The notes under the pieces: model-generated
Seen by the model: only the letters and a program-made list of their open reading frames with translations
The model's database searches: none
Told to the model about the DNA's origin: nothing
Made by a program: the position numbers and the translations under genes
DNA from: Camellia lanceoleosa
Taxonomy: Eukaryota; Streptophyta; Magnoliopsida; Ericales; Theaceae
Assembly (NCBI GenBank): GCA_025200525.1
Contig: CM045758.1
Coordinates: forward strand, 171,010,101 to 171,074,100
Length of the DNA stretch: 64,000 nt
Direction of reading: 5' to 3'
Part shown: one piece after another, positions 25,087 to 36,657 of the stretch
Numbering within the stretch: position 1 is the first letter of the stretch
How the letters are laid out: each line of letters starts with the position of its first letter

Positions 25087-26028
25087 ATGGAAAGGACAAG
25101 AACTGTAGACGAATCTGAATCTTCTGACGCTAGAATTAGCCGGTTAGAGAAAATGGTTGGAGCCTTAACTGAAAATCTGAAACAACAACAACAAGGGCAA
25201 ACATGTGTACCTGAACCAGCTAATTATGATATGATAACATTGACACAGAAATACAATAAGATGAAACCACCTGAATTTCTGGGGGGTATTGAACCGTTAA
25301 GAGCTGAGGCTTAGGTTTTAGAAACTGAGAAAGTATTTGAGGTATTTCTGTGTACTGAGGCACAAAAAGTTTTGTTGGCAACATTCACACTTAAAGAAGA
25401 AGCTAGGAGATGGTGGATGTTAGTCCGAAATGATAGTGAGGGAGTGACCTGGGATAGGTTTAAAGAAATTTTCTTCGAAAAATATTTTCCCCAATGCATC
25501 CGAGATAGGAAAGTATCTGAATTTATACAACTGAAACAAGGCAAAATGACTGTGGCCGAATATGAAACAAAATTTACTGAGTTAGCCCGATATGCACCCC
25601 ATATGATAGACACCGATTATAAGAAGGCTAGGAAATTCGAAAGTGGGCTTGACTTAGATGTGTTTGACCGAGTTGGTGTCTTGAAATTACCAAAGTACGT
25701 GGATGTTCTTGATAGGGCCTTAATGTCCGAAGCAAACATAGCAGCTTTGAAAATATCCAAGTCAACCGAATCAGAAAGAATGAAACAGAAGAAACAGAAA
25801 GTTGAAATGTCAAGTAATTCAATGATCAACGTGAATGAGAAATTTGGGGCAATAACTGTGAACAAAGAAGGTCAGGGGAGTAATGTGAACAAAGATATAC
25901 CTGTCTGTAGAGAATGTGGGAAACAACATTGGGGCATTTGTCGCCGTTTGTCAGGCGCTTGTTTTAGATGTGGTCAGAAAGGGCACTTGGCTAAATCTTG
26001 CCCGCGAACTCGTCCGAATAACAAATAA
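25087..26028 (+). pseudogene. Gag of gypsy-type element, one in-frame stop
   Basis: Gag forms the virus-like particle and packages element RNA. I take the start at MERTRTVDESES. A coiled-coil-prone stretch (LEKMVGALTENLKQQQQ) comes first, then a TAG stop at 25312-25314 where related proteins have tryptophan. The retrotransposon gag core follows (EEARRWWMLVRNDS, TWDRFKEIFFEKYFP, LKQGKMTVAEYETKFTELAR), then a CRECGKQHWGIC half-knuckle and the CCHC knuckle CFRCGQKGHLAKSC. The frame ends at 26028 soon after the knuckle. Apart from the single stop the frame is intact, so decay is recent, or the stop is a sequencing error. Confidence 0.85.
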
Positions 26029-28639
26029 GCCTAAATCTACACCCTAGTTTCAGAAAATGCTCAGAACACTGAAATGACCAACGCAGGTATTACCCTAACC
26101 ATGTGTATTTGTTTTATGGGAATTTGTGTGTGAATCATATGTTCCTTAACTTGATGTAAATTGTGGACATGCTAGCGGGGTAATTTGAATTGTTAGAACT
26201 ATGAACCCATGATAATTAAACTTATGAGCTGAACGAACCACCTGTGTCTTGGAAAATATTGGGATTTGTGAACAATGGGAATTAAACGGGTTAAGCCTTT
26301 GTACCGTATTGTGAAAATTTAATATGAACTGTTAAGTGTGAACTTTTGAACTATGCTAGAAACTATTGAACATTTTGAGACCTACTAGCTAATATGAACT
26401 ATTGCAACCGACCCGTTGAACTGTGCTTGAATTGTTAAATATGGAGATACACTAGTATTGACTGTATATGGAACATGTTGAAATCACATATATCTATACC
26501 TTTGCATGGAATGTCGGTTAATTACATTGTATCTAGACTGGGTAGACTTATGACTTGTTGCCTTAATCGTCATAACTGGAGAAACTGTTTTGTGTTCACC
26601 TGTACATAGAATTTGTGAATCTGTATCGGGAAGGTTGTTAGACTTCGGACATGTACATATATGACTATACCTTTGCCCAGAATGATCGATGTGATTATTT
26701 GTTGATGACCTCTGAACTGTGGACTGTGATTGTCGAACATTGACTAGACTGTTGACTAGACCAGGGAGCCTATGCTTTAATGACTGTATGATCAATCTGA
26801 AACTTCTGTATAACGATCTGCTATTGTGTACCTTATGCTTACATGAACTCAGTTGGGAAACTGTTCTATTGACTGTGATGTTTACTTTTGATATAAACAA
26901 CTATATACCTATGCATCTACATGTGAACTTACTTGAAAAATAAAAAATAAAAAAAAATAAAAAAATGTAACACTGTATATGACCCGAACTCTTCGATATG
27001 AACTACTGTGATACATAACTCTACTGTGATTTGATAACCGAGGGACTTAGAACAACTGTAAAACCACTGACTATCATAGAACTACTGTACCCCGTCAGAA
27101 ATGATAAAGCTGATTTAATCTGATAGAACTGTAGTCTGATGAGACCTCTGTTTGACTGATAGAACTTCTGTTTGATGATCCATGTTTGAACTGTTCCTTG
27201 ATAAGACTGGGTAGAACTTCATCTGAAATGGTCGAGTAGAACCTTTGTTGATTTAACCTAAGGAGACCCTTATTGAGAACTACTATATGATTTGATTACA
27301 TTATGGGGAATTGTAAATTGCTTATGACTGAATGACAGGATTGGGCTGCTAAGGGCATTAACCAAATGGAAATTGAATCGATCTTGAGCACTTAGAAAGA
27401 ATGTGAACCGTCGGTAGCAAACTATGTGACTATGAAATCTGGTACCTTATGCTTAGGAGATATGGGAATACTGTATGTATGACATATGGTTAATTACCTG
27501 GTATTACCGTTTGACCATGAACCTGCTTGACTAGAGAATGATTGTTTCGGTGTTACTATACTTCAGAACTGATGAGATTTGTTGACAACAGACTGGTTTG
27601 ATTATAAACTTTGACTATCTGGGGGTATATGTAATCAATATAACTGCTTCTGTATCGACACATAGTATGATTGAATCTGTGAAAACTGAGACTGGGGGGA
27701 AAGCATATGAATGGTTACTTCGGAATTCCGTTTACTGATAACTTGTAAGAAATTACCTTGTATTCCGGATAACTTCAGAATGACTTGGACTGACTGTGAT
27801 GGAATACCAAATTGAGAACCAAACTGAACCAAGATCGAATGATTGACTCAGAAATTAATAAATCGAATTTCTGTAACTTAACGGGGGAAAATTACTTATG
27901 AAGATGAGATTAGTATAATCTATAACCCCGATAAGTGCTTGATATGTGTAGTGTGTGTAATAATGCAGTAAAGTTGTGTGCAACAATATTTATGTTCTAT
28001 GTCATGAAAGAAGTTTTGCTTTCTGAATTGTTATATGTTGCATACTGCATGACTGTTCAATTCTCTCAAAAGTTTTGTGGCACCCTTAGTATCTGGCCCT
28101 TACCCGGGGGATATAATACCGTGGATCTGGCCCATAGGGGATATATCTAGTGGATCTGGCCCTTGCTCGGGGTAAGAATCTAGTAGCCGATGGCCCTTGC
28201 ACAGGGTAACAATACCATGGCTATGTATGTGGTCTTTGGACCTACCTGTTGTGGTCTTTAGACCTACCGGATCTGATAGCTAATGGGTGTACCACGTTTG
28301 ACCTTGTGCGAAATCCGAACATTTATACGTATATGAATCATTATACGTTACATTACGCTTATGCGTTACATTACGCTTTCTGTTAGTGCTAATGAATGCA
28401 CCATGTATGCTTGAGCAAGAAATGTGCCATCCATGTATGATCTGGACAAGAATATGAAAATGAGCATGTATCTGAATCTGTTCTAGAATGAAATCTGAAT
28501 GTGTATAAGACCCGGTGTTAATGCGAACTCTAACTCCTGTATATGATTATGTTTCTGTTTTGTAAAGAGTTGGAGTTGTTTGCTTTCTGATATAAGATAA
28601 CTCGAGTTTGGGGACCAAACTCTTTTAAGGGGGGAAGAC
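26029..28639 (+). other. Non-coding interior replacing pol; polypurine tract at the end
   Basis: 2.6 kb where protease, reverse transcriptase, RNase H and integrase are expected, but no frame shows their motifs. The DNA is rich in loosely repeated GAACTGT / GATATGAACTACTGTG words. The last bases TTTAAGGGGGGAAGAC (28624-28639) are the polypurine tract adjoining the 3' LTR. Confidence 0.75.
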
Positions 28640-31102
28640 TGTAATAACCCTGACCCGTAATTAGCTATTTATCAATATTTAAGGATGCTAATGAGTGGAT
28701 TAAAATGAACTATGGGATTAATATGTAATTTGTATCATAACTGGCTTTTATTTGATACCCATAGTAATATCTGATGAAATTCCACTTTAAAATGAAATTG
28801 AAAGCCTTATCGGCATCCAAACTCGGAATTGTCTACACCAATATATTAACGGGAATTTTTAGAACATTATGGCCTATTTAATTAAAATGTGATTTGGTAG
28901 GATTAAATTAGATTAAATAAGCTAATTAAAGAGTTGGACTTATTTACCGTTTTGCCACCTAGTGGCCAAATCCATACAAAACACATTTTAGTCCCCTTTA
29001 GCTCATTTTGAGCTCATCTTTCACCTCTTTAGTGGAAAAATCTGAGGTTCCACCTTAGAGAGAGAGTGTGTGTAATTTGAGAGAGAGGAAGGAGAATTCA
29101 AGGGAGATTGAAGGCTAGAGGTTGAATTAAACAAAGATTGTGCTAGAACAAGAGAAATTGAGGGCTCTAGGTAAGAACCTAAGCTATAATTCTTGTAGAT
29201 GTTATGTTTAATTGTTGAATTCATGAAGAGTATAAGTTTAGTCATGTAATGGAGCTTATAATGAGGAGTTGAGTTTCAAGTCATGCATGCATGCATAAAT
29301 TCTTGCATTTTGAAGTTAATTTTCATAAAAACTTACATGCATGTGTTAATTTCACTCATGTGTTGGTCAATCATCTTGTTTTCCATCAAATTACCAAGAT
29401 TCCCTATGTTTTGGAGGGTTTGAATTCAAAGAAGTCCATGCATGTGGTGTTCTTGAGCATTCATCATGTTTTAAGTTGAAAATGTGAGTTTTGACAAACT
29501 CTTGGGCCATGATTTTATCAAATAATCTTTGATTCATCATGTTTTACAAGCTTACTTTGTTATTCCAAGTTTTGGGGCCCAAGTGATGAGTTTTGGAAGT
29601 TTAAACTCGAGTTTTGAACTCAGGGATGCAATCTGGAAATTCCAGATTCTGCAACCTCGCTCGAGCGAAGATGTTCTCGCTCGAGCGACCACTCAGAAAT
29701 CGTGCACCTCGCTCGAGCGACCAAAAGTCCGCTCGAGCGTAAATTTCGAGCTCCCAGAAGTTTGCATCATTTACAGATCGCTCGAGCGAAGGAATGTGCG
29801 CTCGAGCGACCACTCACATCTTTACATGTCCGCTCGAGCGAGGAAGTCTACGCTCGAGCGGAGTGTCATTTCTGCATGCTCGCTCGAGCGAGGACTTAAA
29901 ATTCTGAAATTTTGCCTAAGTGTTCCGAGGCATGTTTTGACACCCTCATTGCATCTTAGGCATTCCTAAGCCTTAATTAAGCTATAGTAATGAGGTTATG
30001 AGCTAGAAACGCACACTAAGAAAAGAATGTAACGGGTTATTGAATGACAAGTGTGTATGTGAGTTGAGCATTGTAACAAATATTAATCACACTAAGAGAT
30101 TGCAAGGATATGTGTGTTCTAAGCCATGTGATAAGAATAAACATGAACCAACGTGATGTAAGCTAAGCCTTAATGGCCACATGAATAAGTAATGATAAGA
30201 TTCGTTGGTGCTATGTATTTTGTGATTGTAGGTCAACGTCCGAGAAGTGCTTGACCATCTACGGAACCACTGTGAGTAACGTTATCGTAAAGATACGTTG
30301 ATATGAAATTATGTTCCAAATGTGATATATCAAGCTATGATTTCTAAAATGGTATATGTTTCTGTGAACGAACATTCCAAGTTTGAAATCTATTATGGCA
30401 TCCATAGATAGTCCCAAGTCATGGGGGACGGCATAAAAATCTTGGTCCATAGCGATTCTGAGATCTCGTTAGCCACTTCATTGTGGTGTTTGTTTAATCG
30501 GTGTCGGGACGGTTACCCTAGTCGGAAGGCGTTATGTGATATGTGATTTGTTCTATGGAATATGCCATTATTATGTTCACATATGAGATGATTATGTTTA
30601 TGCTATGATGCATTTTTATGCGTATAAAATGTTGAATTTCGTTCACTAACCCTTTACCTTAATGTTATTATTTGGACTTTAGCTCCTTTGTTTGTATATA
30701 TATATATATATATTATAAGTGAGCATTACGGTCTGGCTTAGAAGGTTTTGTGGGGCTGTGTTACATTGTCGGCCGACCATTGTGCCTCACGTGGAGGTTC
30801 CCAGTGTCTTGGGATCAAGTTTTGTTTAGTCTGTTATGCATGAGACTTATGTTAATTATGTTGGCTGTACATTTGTGTAAGTGTGTGGGTATAATATACT
30901 GTATGGTTGACTCATGGTTATGTAATTAAAGTTTTAAAATTATTCTGTTTCATGTAAGTCAACCTGACTCATTGGACATTTATATATTAGTATATTGCTT
31001 CCGCTAGCCCTTATTATATGCTTATACGTCAGAGGCCTTGGTAATCTAAGGATTCTTGGCGATTCTGATGCTAAACACAGTAGGCGGGTTTGGGTCGTGA
31101 TG
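28640..31102 (+). repeat. 3' LTR of gag-only element
   Basis: About 2,463 bp, TGTAATAACCCTGACCCG to GGTCGTGATG (family end GTGACA altered). Nearly identical to the 5' LTR for the first 1.8 kb, then many small indels from about 30435 to the end. One palindrome unit fewer than the 5' LTR. Confidence 0.88.
29655..29897. repeat. CGCTCGAGCG palindrome array, 3' LTR copy
   Basis: Nine exact copies of the palindrome. The copy near the end is fused relative to the 5' LTR, consistent with unequal exchange between neighbouring units. Confidence 0.92.
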
Positions 31103-32642
31103 ATCTCTGAACCAAATAACAAATATTAAGGGCTATGAGCGAGAATATATAAATATAAATGTCCAATGAGTGTGTTTAGCTTACATCACGTTGGTTCTTA
31201 TTCGTTCTTAACACATGGCTTAGAACACACACACCCTCACAATCTCTTAATGTGGTTCATTGTTATTACCATGCTCAAGTCACACACACACACTTGCCAT
31301 TCAATATCTTGTTACACTTTTTTCTTAGTGTGCGTTTCTAGCCCATAACCTCATTACTATAGCTTAATTAAGGCTTAGGAATGCCTAAGATGCAATGAGG
31401 ATGTCAAAACATGCTTTGGAACACTTAGGCAAAATTTCAGAATTTCAGTTGCTCCTCCAACTTCAAAACTCGAATTAAAACCTCCAAAACACCTCTCTTG
31501 GGCCCTAGAACTTGATATAACCCAGAAAACTTGTAGAATATGAAAGTTTTAAAGATCAATTGGTAAAATCATGGCCCAAGGTTTGTCAAAACTCACAATT
31601 TCAACTTGAATTTCAAGAAGTAAGACATGCATGTGAATTCTTTAAAACTCTTGTCTTCAACACTCATGGAACTTGAAATTTGAGCTCCTAAACTCCATGC
31701 ATGCAAGAAACCCTTTTCAAAACATGGATTTAAACTTTAAAACATGATGAATTACCCATGCATGAGTCAAATAACTCTTGATAACAACATTGATGCTTAA
31801 AACCAAACTCAACATGCCAAAACTCCATATATTCATGTATGCATGTGGATTTCTCTTCCAAATTCTCTTTCAAGACTTCAAAAACTTGGAATTGTCTTAC
31901 AAAACTTGATGAAATATGCATGCATGTACCATTCAACCTCCATAATCAACACAAATGGTGAAACTCATAACTAGCATGGTGATTTAACACCAACATGAGT
32001 ATGTATGCATAAATTGTAACCCAATTCTTAAACCAAAACTCAATGTACATATTTAAACACCAAATCTTCATGTTAATGACTTAGATTTTCAATTTAGGGG
32101 TTGAATTCTCACCTAGAGTCTTGAATTCAAGGTAGAGAAGCTCAATGTTTGTAAAACTCCTTCAATCTTCCAATCCTCTAAGCAAAATCAAGATGAAATC
32201 ATGCTCTCTCTCTCTCTAACTCTCTTCTCACACGGCTACAGCAAGGAAAATGGCTGGGCAAATGGTATGAAAGGCTCTTAACCAAGCATTAAATAATGGT
32301 GTAAAGTAGGCCACTCAATGGCATTTAGGTAAATAATCAAACTAATGTGTTTTAACATTATTTAATCCAATTTAATCATACCAAATCACATTTTAATTAA
32401 ATATGCCATAAGGTTCTAAAAATTCCAAATAACACAATGGTATAATCAATTCCGGGTCTAGATGCCGTTAAGGCTTTCAATTTACAGTTTAAACCATTAA
32501 GCATGGACAGATGATTTAACAGTCAACAGATAGGCAACCAATTATGTTACAAATTACCTATAAATCCCATCATCAATCTTAATCACTTAATTAACATCCT
32601 TAATTACTGATTAGCGGCTAATTACGGATCGGGGTTATTACA
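31103..32642 (-). mobile_element. Inverted solo LTR, main piece
   Basis: On the minus strand it begins TGTAATAACCCCGATCCG (32642 leftward) and follows the family LTR. Two internal segments are missing relative to the 22255 copy: the CGCTCGAGCG array (junction near 31450) and about 0.7 kb before the 3' end (junction near 31185). The right flank GTCAC (32643-32647) matches the left flank of the 22181 piece, so both derive from one insertion of about 1.6 kb. Confidence 0.85.
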
Positions 32643-32647
32643 GTCAC

Positions 32648-32796
32648 ACACTCGACTCGATCAGGTTTTTTCTATTTATGTACTGTAAGTTTTGTTACGT
32701 TGTTTTGTCAATTTATTTCAGTTTTGGTTTTGCCCAAAAACCGTTTACATATTTTAAATTATATTTTCCATATAGTTTGGTACTATTTTTCTAACA
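32648..32796 (+). repeat. 3' LTR of copia-like element, right part
   Basis: Resumes the 5' LTR sequence (ACTCGA, then TTTTGGTTTTGCCC-AAAAACCG) after the second GTCAC copy at 32643-32647, and ends TTTTTCTAACA. Confidence 0.85.
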
Positions 32797-32821
32797 ATTA
32801 GTACTTCATTTTTTTTTTTGA

Positions 32822-32993
32822 ATAATACTATATGTACTAATTACTGTACTAACTAGTGTACTAATAGATAATGTGACATCATTTTAGAGGTTTTGGGTAT
32901 TTGTAATATGTATAATAAATGTGGTCAGTAATAATGTCATAAAACTAATTGGTACATTAGTTAGTACACTAATTGGTGCATGTGGCACCACCG
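32822..32993. mobile_element. MITE-like inverted-repeat element, copy 1
   Basis: The ends are inverted copies (GTACTAATTACTGTACTAACT on the left against ATTAGTTAGTACACTAATTGG on the right). A related copy occurs at 54376-54567, sharing GGTATTTGTAATNTGTATAAT and TACACTAATTGGTGCATGT. No coding capacity. The superfamily is not determined. Confidence 0.6.
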
Positions 32994-33379
32994 TTTTTTT
33001 TTATTTATTATGTCAATCTCCAATTTAATTTTTTATTTAAACTAATTTTGATTGAATGAATTCTACAAAATGAGTAATAGAATAATTGATAAATTAACAA
33101 ATGTGTTTAATATCATCAGACAAATTTTGTCATAAGCTAACCAAAATTATGAAACACATAGGATTGAATATTTTTATAATTGATTGTAAATATAGTTTTA
33201 TAATTTATTCTATTTTTTATTTAATTCTTACCAATTAAGTTATGAGATATGTATTTGTTATTGAAAACATAGCAAATAAAAATAAAAGAACTCACTGTAG
33301 TTGTGATGAATATAGTTAAATTTTATTTAATTTTAAATTATTTTTTTATTATTATTTAAGTTTTAAAATAATTTTTAAT

Positions 33380-33419
33380 TATTTATTTAAACATGTGCAT
33401 AGCATGAGCATTATGCTAG
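33380..33419 (+). mobile_element. Helitron-like 3' terminus
   Basis: AACATGTGCATAGCATGAGC followed by ATTATGCTAG and then T. A short hairpin (CATG...CATG core), about ten bases, CTAG and an insertion before T is how plant Helitrons end. The 5' end (expected TC) could not be placed with certainty. The next bases, TCTATCTATACTATAGCC (33422 on), resemble a Helitron 5' start. Confidence 0.5.
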
Positions 33420-34114
33420 TATCTATCTATACTATAGCCTTGTGAAACTCAAAATCCTCATACTATTTTTCTAGAATTCATACTTTTTAAATAATTAAAA
33501 AATCTTCTATTAACTAACTTTTATTGAATCATTAAAAAAAAATCTTATTATACCTTGATTTACACATTTCTTTGAAATTGAATCATTAAAAAAAAAATCT
33601 CATTATACCTTGAATTACACAATTCAAGAAGAAAGTTAATTAATCTATTTAGAAATTTGAAAATGAAAGTTAACTAACCAATTTTAAAATTAAAAAAAAA
33701 AAAAAAATCTTCTAACTTTTATTGAATCATTTTTAAAAAAATCTTATTATATCTTGATTTACATATTTCAAAAAAAAAAAAAAGTTAATTAATCCATTTA
33801 AAATTTAAAGTTAGAGATTTGAAGATCAGTTTTAAAATTTAGATTTTTGTGCCACTAAAATATAGGAATCAATTCACATTTTTCAAAGATTTATTTCTCT
33901 TGATGCTTAATTTTTTAAATAATTAAAAAATATTTTATTGGTTAGTTTTTATTCCCTTATAATGTGATTGATGATCCATTTTATGAATTTACTTCCCCCA
34001 CCCTCGTACTATTTTTCTAGAATTCTTATTTCTTTTATTGGCTAACTTTTATTGAATCATTAAAAAAAAATCTTATTATACCTTGATTTACACATTATAA
34101 AAGGAAAGTTAATT

Positions 34115-35741
34115 TGTAACAACTCAGATTTTTAATTATTCTGTAAAATTTATACTAATATTATTTAATCTCAGTTAAGAAAATATATGATTTATTATAT
34201 ATTATTATGCGTAATTTTGTAAAATAATATAATTAATAAAAGTTTAGGGATCAAAATATAAATAATAATAATAATAATAATAATAGATGTGGTAATAAAA
34301 TAAATAATTAATTTTATGTTGGTATATGATAAAATATAATTTAATTAGAAATTAATTTATTTATATAATTATATTAAAAAATTAAATCAAAATATAATTA
34401 TCTGAAATATTTAATTTGATAAGAATAGATCTTGAGCTTATCTTCGAACAGGGCACGCGTTGGCCTGATAAGGCTTCTATTTGCCTATCAATAGGAGTTG
34501 ATCGACCTGTGACAAAAAGAAGAATGGAAAAGAAAGAAGGAGGAAAGAAAAGAAAAGGAAGCAAGAAGGAAAGAAGAGAGGGAGAAAAAAAAAATAATAG
34601 AAGTTGAAAAGTTTTTGATAGTGAAAAGAAAAAGTAAGGTATTAAAGTTAAAGTAAATTATATTATATCTTGAATCATCAAAATGTATTTTACGTATATT
34701 TGGACTTACCAAAATCTATTTTATACAAGTTATGTTTTATTAGTATATTGATAAAAGTTATGTTTTATAAAGATTTAAGTTACGTGGTTTTATTTCTGAA
34801 CTCTATTTGCTTAAAAGGAAACTCATGGGTATGTTTGTTTATATTTTAAAGAATATTTGGCTATGACTTTATATATAATTATGTTTTGTAAGTACCACCA
34901 CGGGAGTCCCACGCCTTTGGGGACTTAAATAACCATTGGACTCTGTTTGGTTACTTTGTGGCCCTCTGATCCATTGACCTCTGTTCTGTGCGGACCAAAG
35001 TGTTGTGCGGAGCTAAGTACTACACTATTGTGGGAGCCACCTCTAGAATCCGTACGAGCCACCTCTTTAATCCATACCTCTGTTCTGTGCGGACCAAAGT
35101 GCTGTACAGAGTTAAGTGCTACACGATTGTGGGAGCCACCTCTAGAATCCGTATCTCTATTCTGACTGTTACTTCTATGATCTCTGTTCTGTTCTGTTCG
35201 GTACCGTGGTTATGGTTATTTACTTACATAATATCTGTATTTCAGTTTATGCCACTTAAATGATTTGTTTATCAAATTACCATGATTATGGTTATTTATT
35301 TACATAATCTCAGTTTTGCTACTTAAAGGATTATTTGTTCCGACTCAGTTATCCTAAATGTTTTGGCCTTACTAACTATCCATGGTTATTTCGTGTCCCT
35401 TATACTCTTGGTATAATATTTCTCACTCTGCCATGTGCTTATAGTTGTTTACCAATTTTCAAGCAACATGCAATTCAGAAATAGTTTCTGGAAAGTCTTA
35501 GACACGGGGCTGCGGAATAGACACACACAGTATTTTTATGATATTTTTTATATGTAAATATCGGCTTTTTTGGTCAGTACATTTTGTAATAAAAATAGAA
35601 AGTTCAATGATTATTTTGGTACCCTTACTTAAATTTTACTTCTGCTCGCGTTTATTAATTTGTTAAGAATTGACCGAAGGTAACCTCAATTACTGGTCAT
35701 CACGATACTTAACCCTTGGATACGAGGAGCGGGTCGTGACA
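34115..35741. mobile_element. Solo LTR (1.6 kb), TGTAACAACTC family
   Basis: Starts TGTAACAACTCAG and ends GAGCGGGTCGTGACA, with perfect TAATT duplications at 34110-34114 and 35742-35746. The CGTGACA end is shared with the 2.5-kb LTR family elsewhere in the window, but the body differs. No coding region. Confidence 0.9.
34978..35175. repeat. 99-bp tandem duplication inside the solo LTR
   Basis: Two copies starting at 34978 and 35077, each with TCTGTTCTGTGCGGACCAAA and GTGGGAGCCACCTCTAGAAT. The open frames across it are repeat artefacts. Confidence 0.9.
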
Positions 35742-36247
35742 TAATTAATCCATTTAGAAATTTGAAAAGGAAAATTAACTAATCTACTTCAAAATAAAAA
35801 AAAAGACTTATTATGCCTTGATTTACACATTTCAAAAAGAAAGTTAATTAATCCATTTACAATTTAAATTTAGAAATTTGAAAAAGATCAGTTTTAAAAT
35901 TTAAATTTTTGTACTACTAAAATATAATAATCAATTCACATTTTAAGAACTTGCTTCTTCCGCGCTCATACAATTTTTCTAGAATTCTCATTTCTTTTAT
36001 TGGCTAACTTTTATTGAATCATTAAAAAAAAATCTTATTATGCCTTGATTTACACATTTCAACAGAAAAGTTAATTAATCCATTTATAAATTTAAATTCA
36101 AAAATTTAAAAAGGAAAGTTAACTAATCATTTTTAAAAAAAAATTTAAAAAAATCTTATTATATCTTAATTTACACATTTCAAAAAGAAAGTTAATTAAT
36201 TTATTTAAAAATTTGAACTTAGAAATTTGAAAATGATTAGTTTTAAA

Positions 36248-36657
36248 GAATAATGTTTGAGGGCCCGAAATCCGGGGCTCGAAGCCCAAAATGACGTCGT
36301 TTTGGGCTTCGAATTTTTTTTTTTTTCTTTTCTTCCTTTTCTTCCTTCTCTTTCTTTCTCTTCGTCTTCTTCGTTGAACAGAGAGAAGAGCAGAGGCGAG
36401 AGAGAGAAGAGCAGCTCGCCGGCGTGCGTCGCAGCTCGTCGCTCGTCCGATCTCGCAGCTCGTCGCTCGTCCACCTCCACCCGCCGCCGCCTCCGCCTCC
36501 ACCTCCGCCTCCAACCCCATTTTTAGGGCCCCCTCCAGTTCTGCTTCTCCTCCTCTCCTTCTTTTTCTTCCTCCTCTTCTTCTTCTTCTTTTTCCTCCTT
36601 CCTTCTGAAATTCGAGCCGTTTGGCTCAAAACCCTTTCGGGCCCTATAGCAGAGTCG
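36248..36657. mobile_element. 410-bp insertion with 9-bp duplication (Mutator-like, captured leader?)
   Basis: Flanked by AGTTTTAAA at 36239-36247 and 36658-36666, interrupting the AT-rich repeat unit. Both ends hold AGGGCCCGAAA in inverted orientation about 12 bases inside, but full terminal repeats are not obvious. The interior is CT-rich and then (CCGCC)-rich, like a plant 5' leader and proline-rich start. It includes a 32-bp near-perfect palindrome at 36280-36311 centred on GACGTC. Confidence 0.6.

Larger units (their letters stand above)
22255..31102 (+). mobile_element. Gag-only gypsy-type LTR retrotransposon (8.8 kb)
   Basis: Two LTRs of about 2.5 kb, a tRNA-Met-type primer-binding site, a gag gene and a polypurine tract are present, but protease, reverse transcriptase, RNase H and integrase are not. 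The gag type (CFRCGQKGHLAKSCP) and the purine tract resemble Tekay/Del chromoviruses; the lineage is inferred. The left target 5-mer is GCCTC (22250-22254); the right one, ATCTC (31103-31107), is decayed. It inserted into the inverted solo LTR of its own family. Confidence 0.85.
12347..32796 (+). mobile_element. Non-autonomous copia-like LTR retrotransposon with nested insertions
   Basis: The outer LTRs (12347-12861; 21891-22175 plus 32648-32796) both begin TGTTGGAAAATT and end TTTTTCTAACA. The flanking 5-mers are AATAG and ATTAG, one mismatch. The 3' LTR is preceded by TGTGGGGGAT, a polypurine tract of copia style, which sets the plus orientation. Interior DNA that belongs to the element (about 15705-18473 and 20985-21890) has no recognisable gag, integrase or reverse transcriptase, so it depended on other elements. 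No clear primer-binding site follows the 5' LTR, which may be due to the insertion at 12877 or to decay. Confidence 0.75.

Noticed and set aside
29529..29969. 146-codon open frame over the palindrome array, and its relatives at 23296-23604 and 19527-19739
   Set aside because: The Arg/Ser/Glu-rich translations simply reflect CGCTCGAGCG read in different frames; they do not resemble any known protein.
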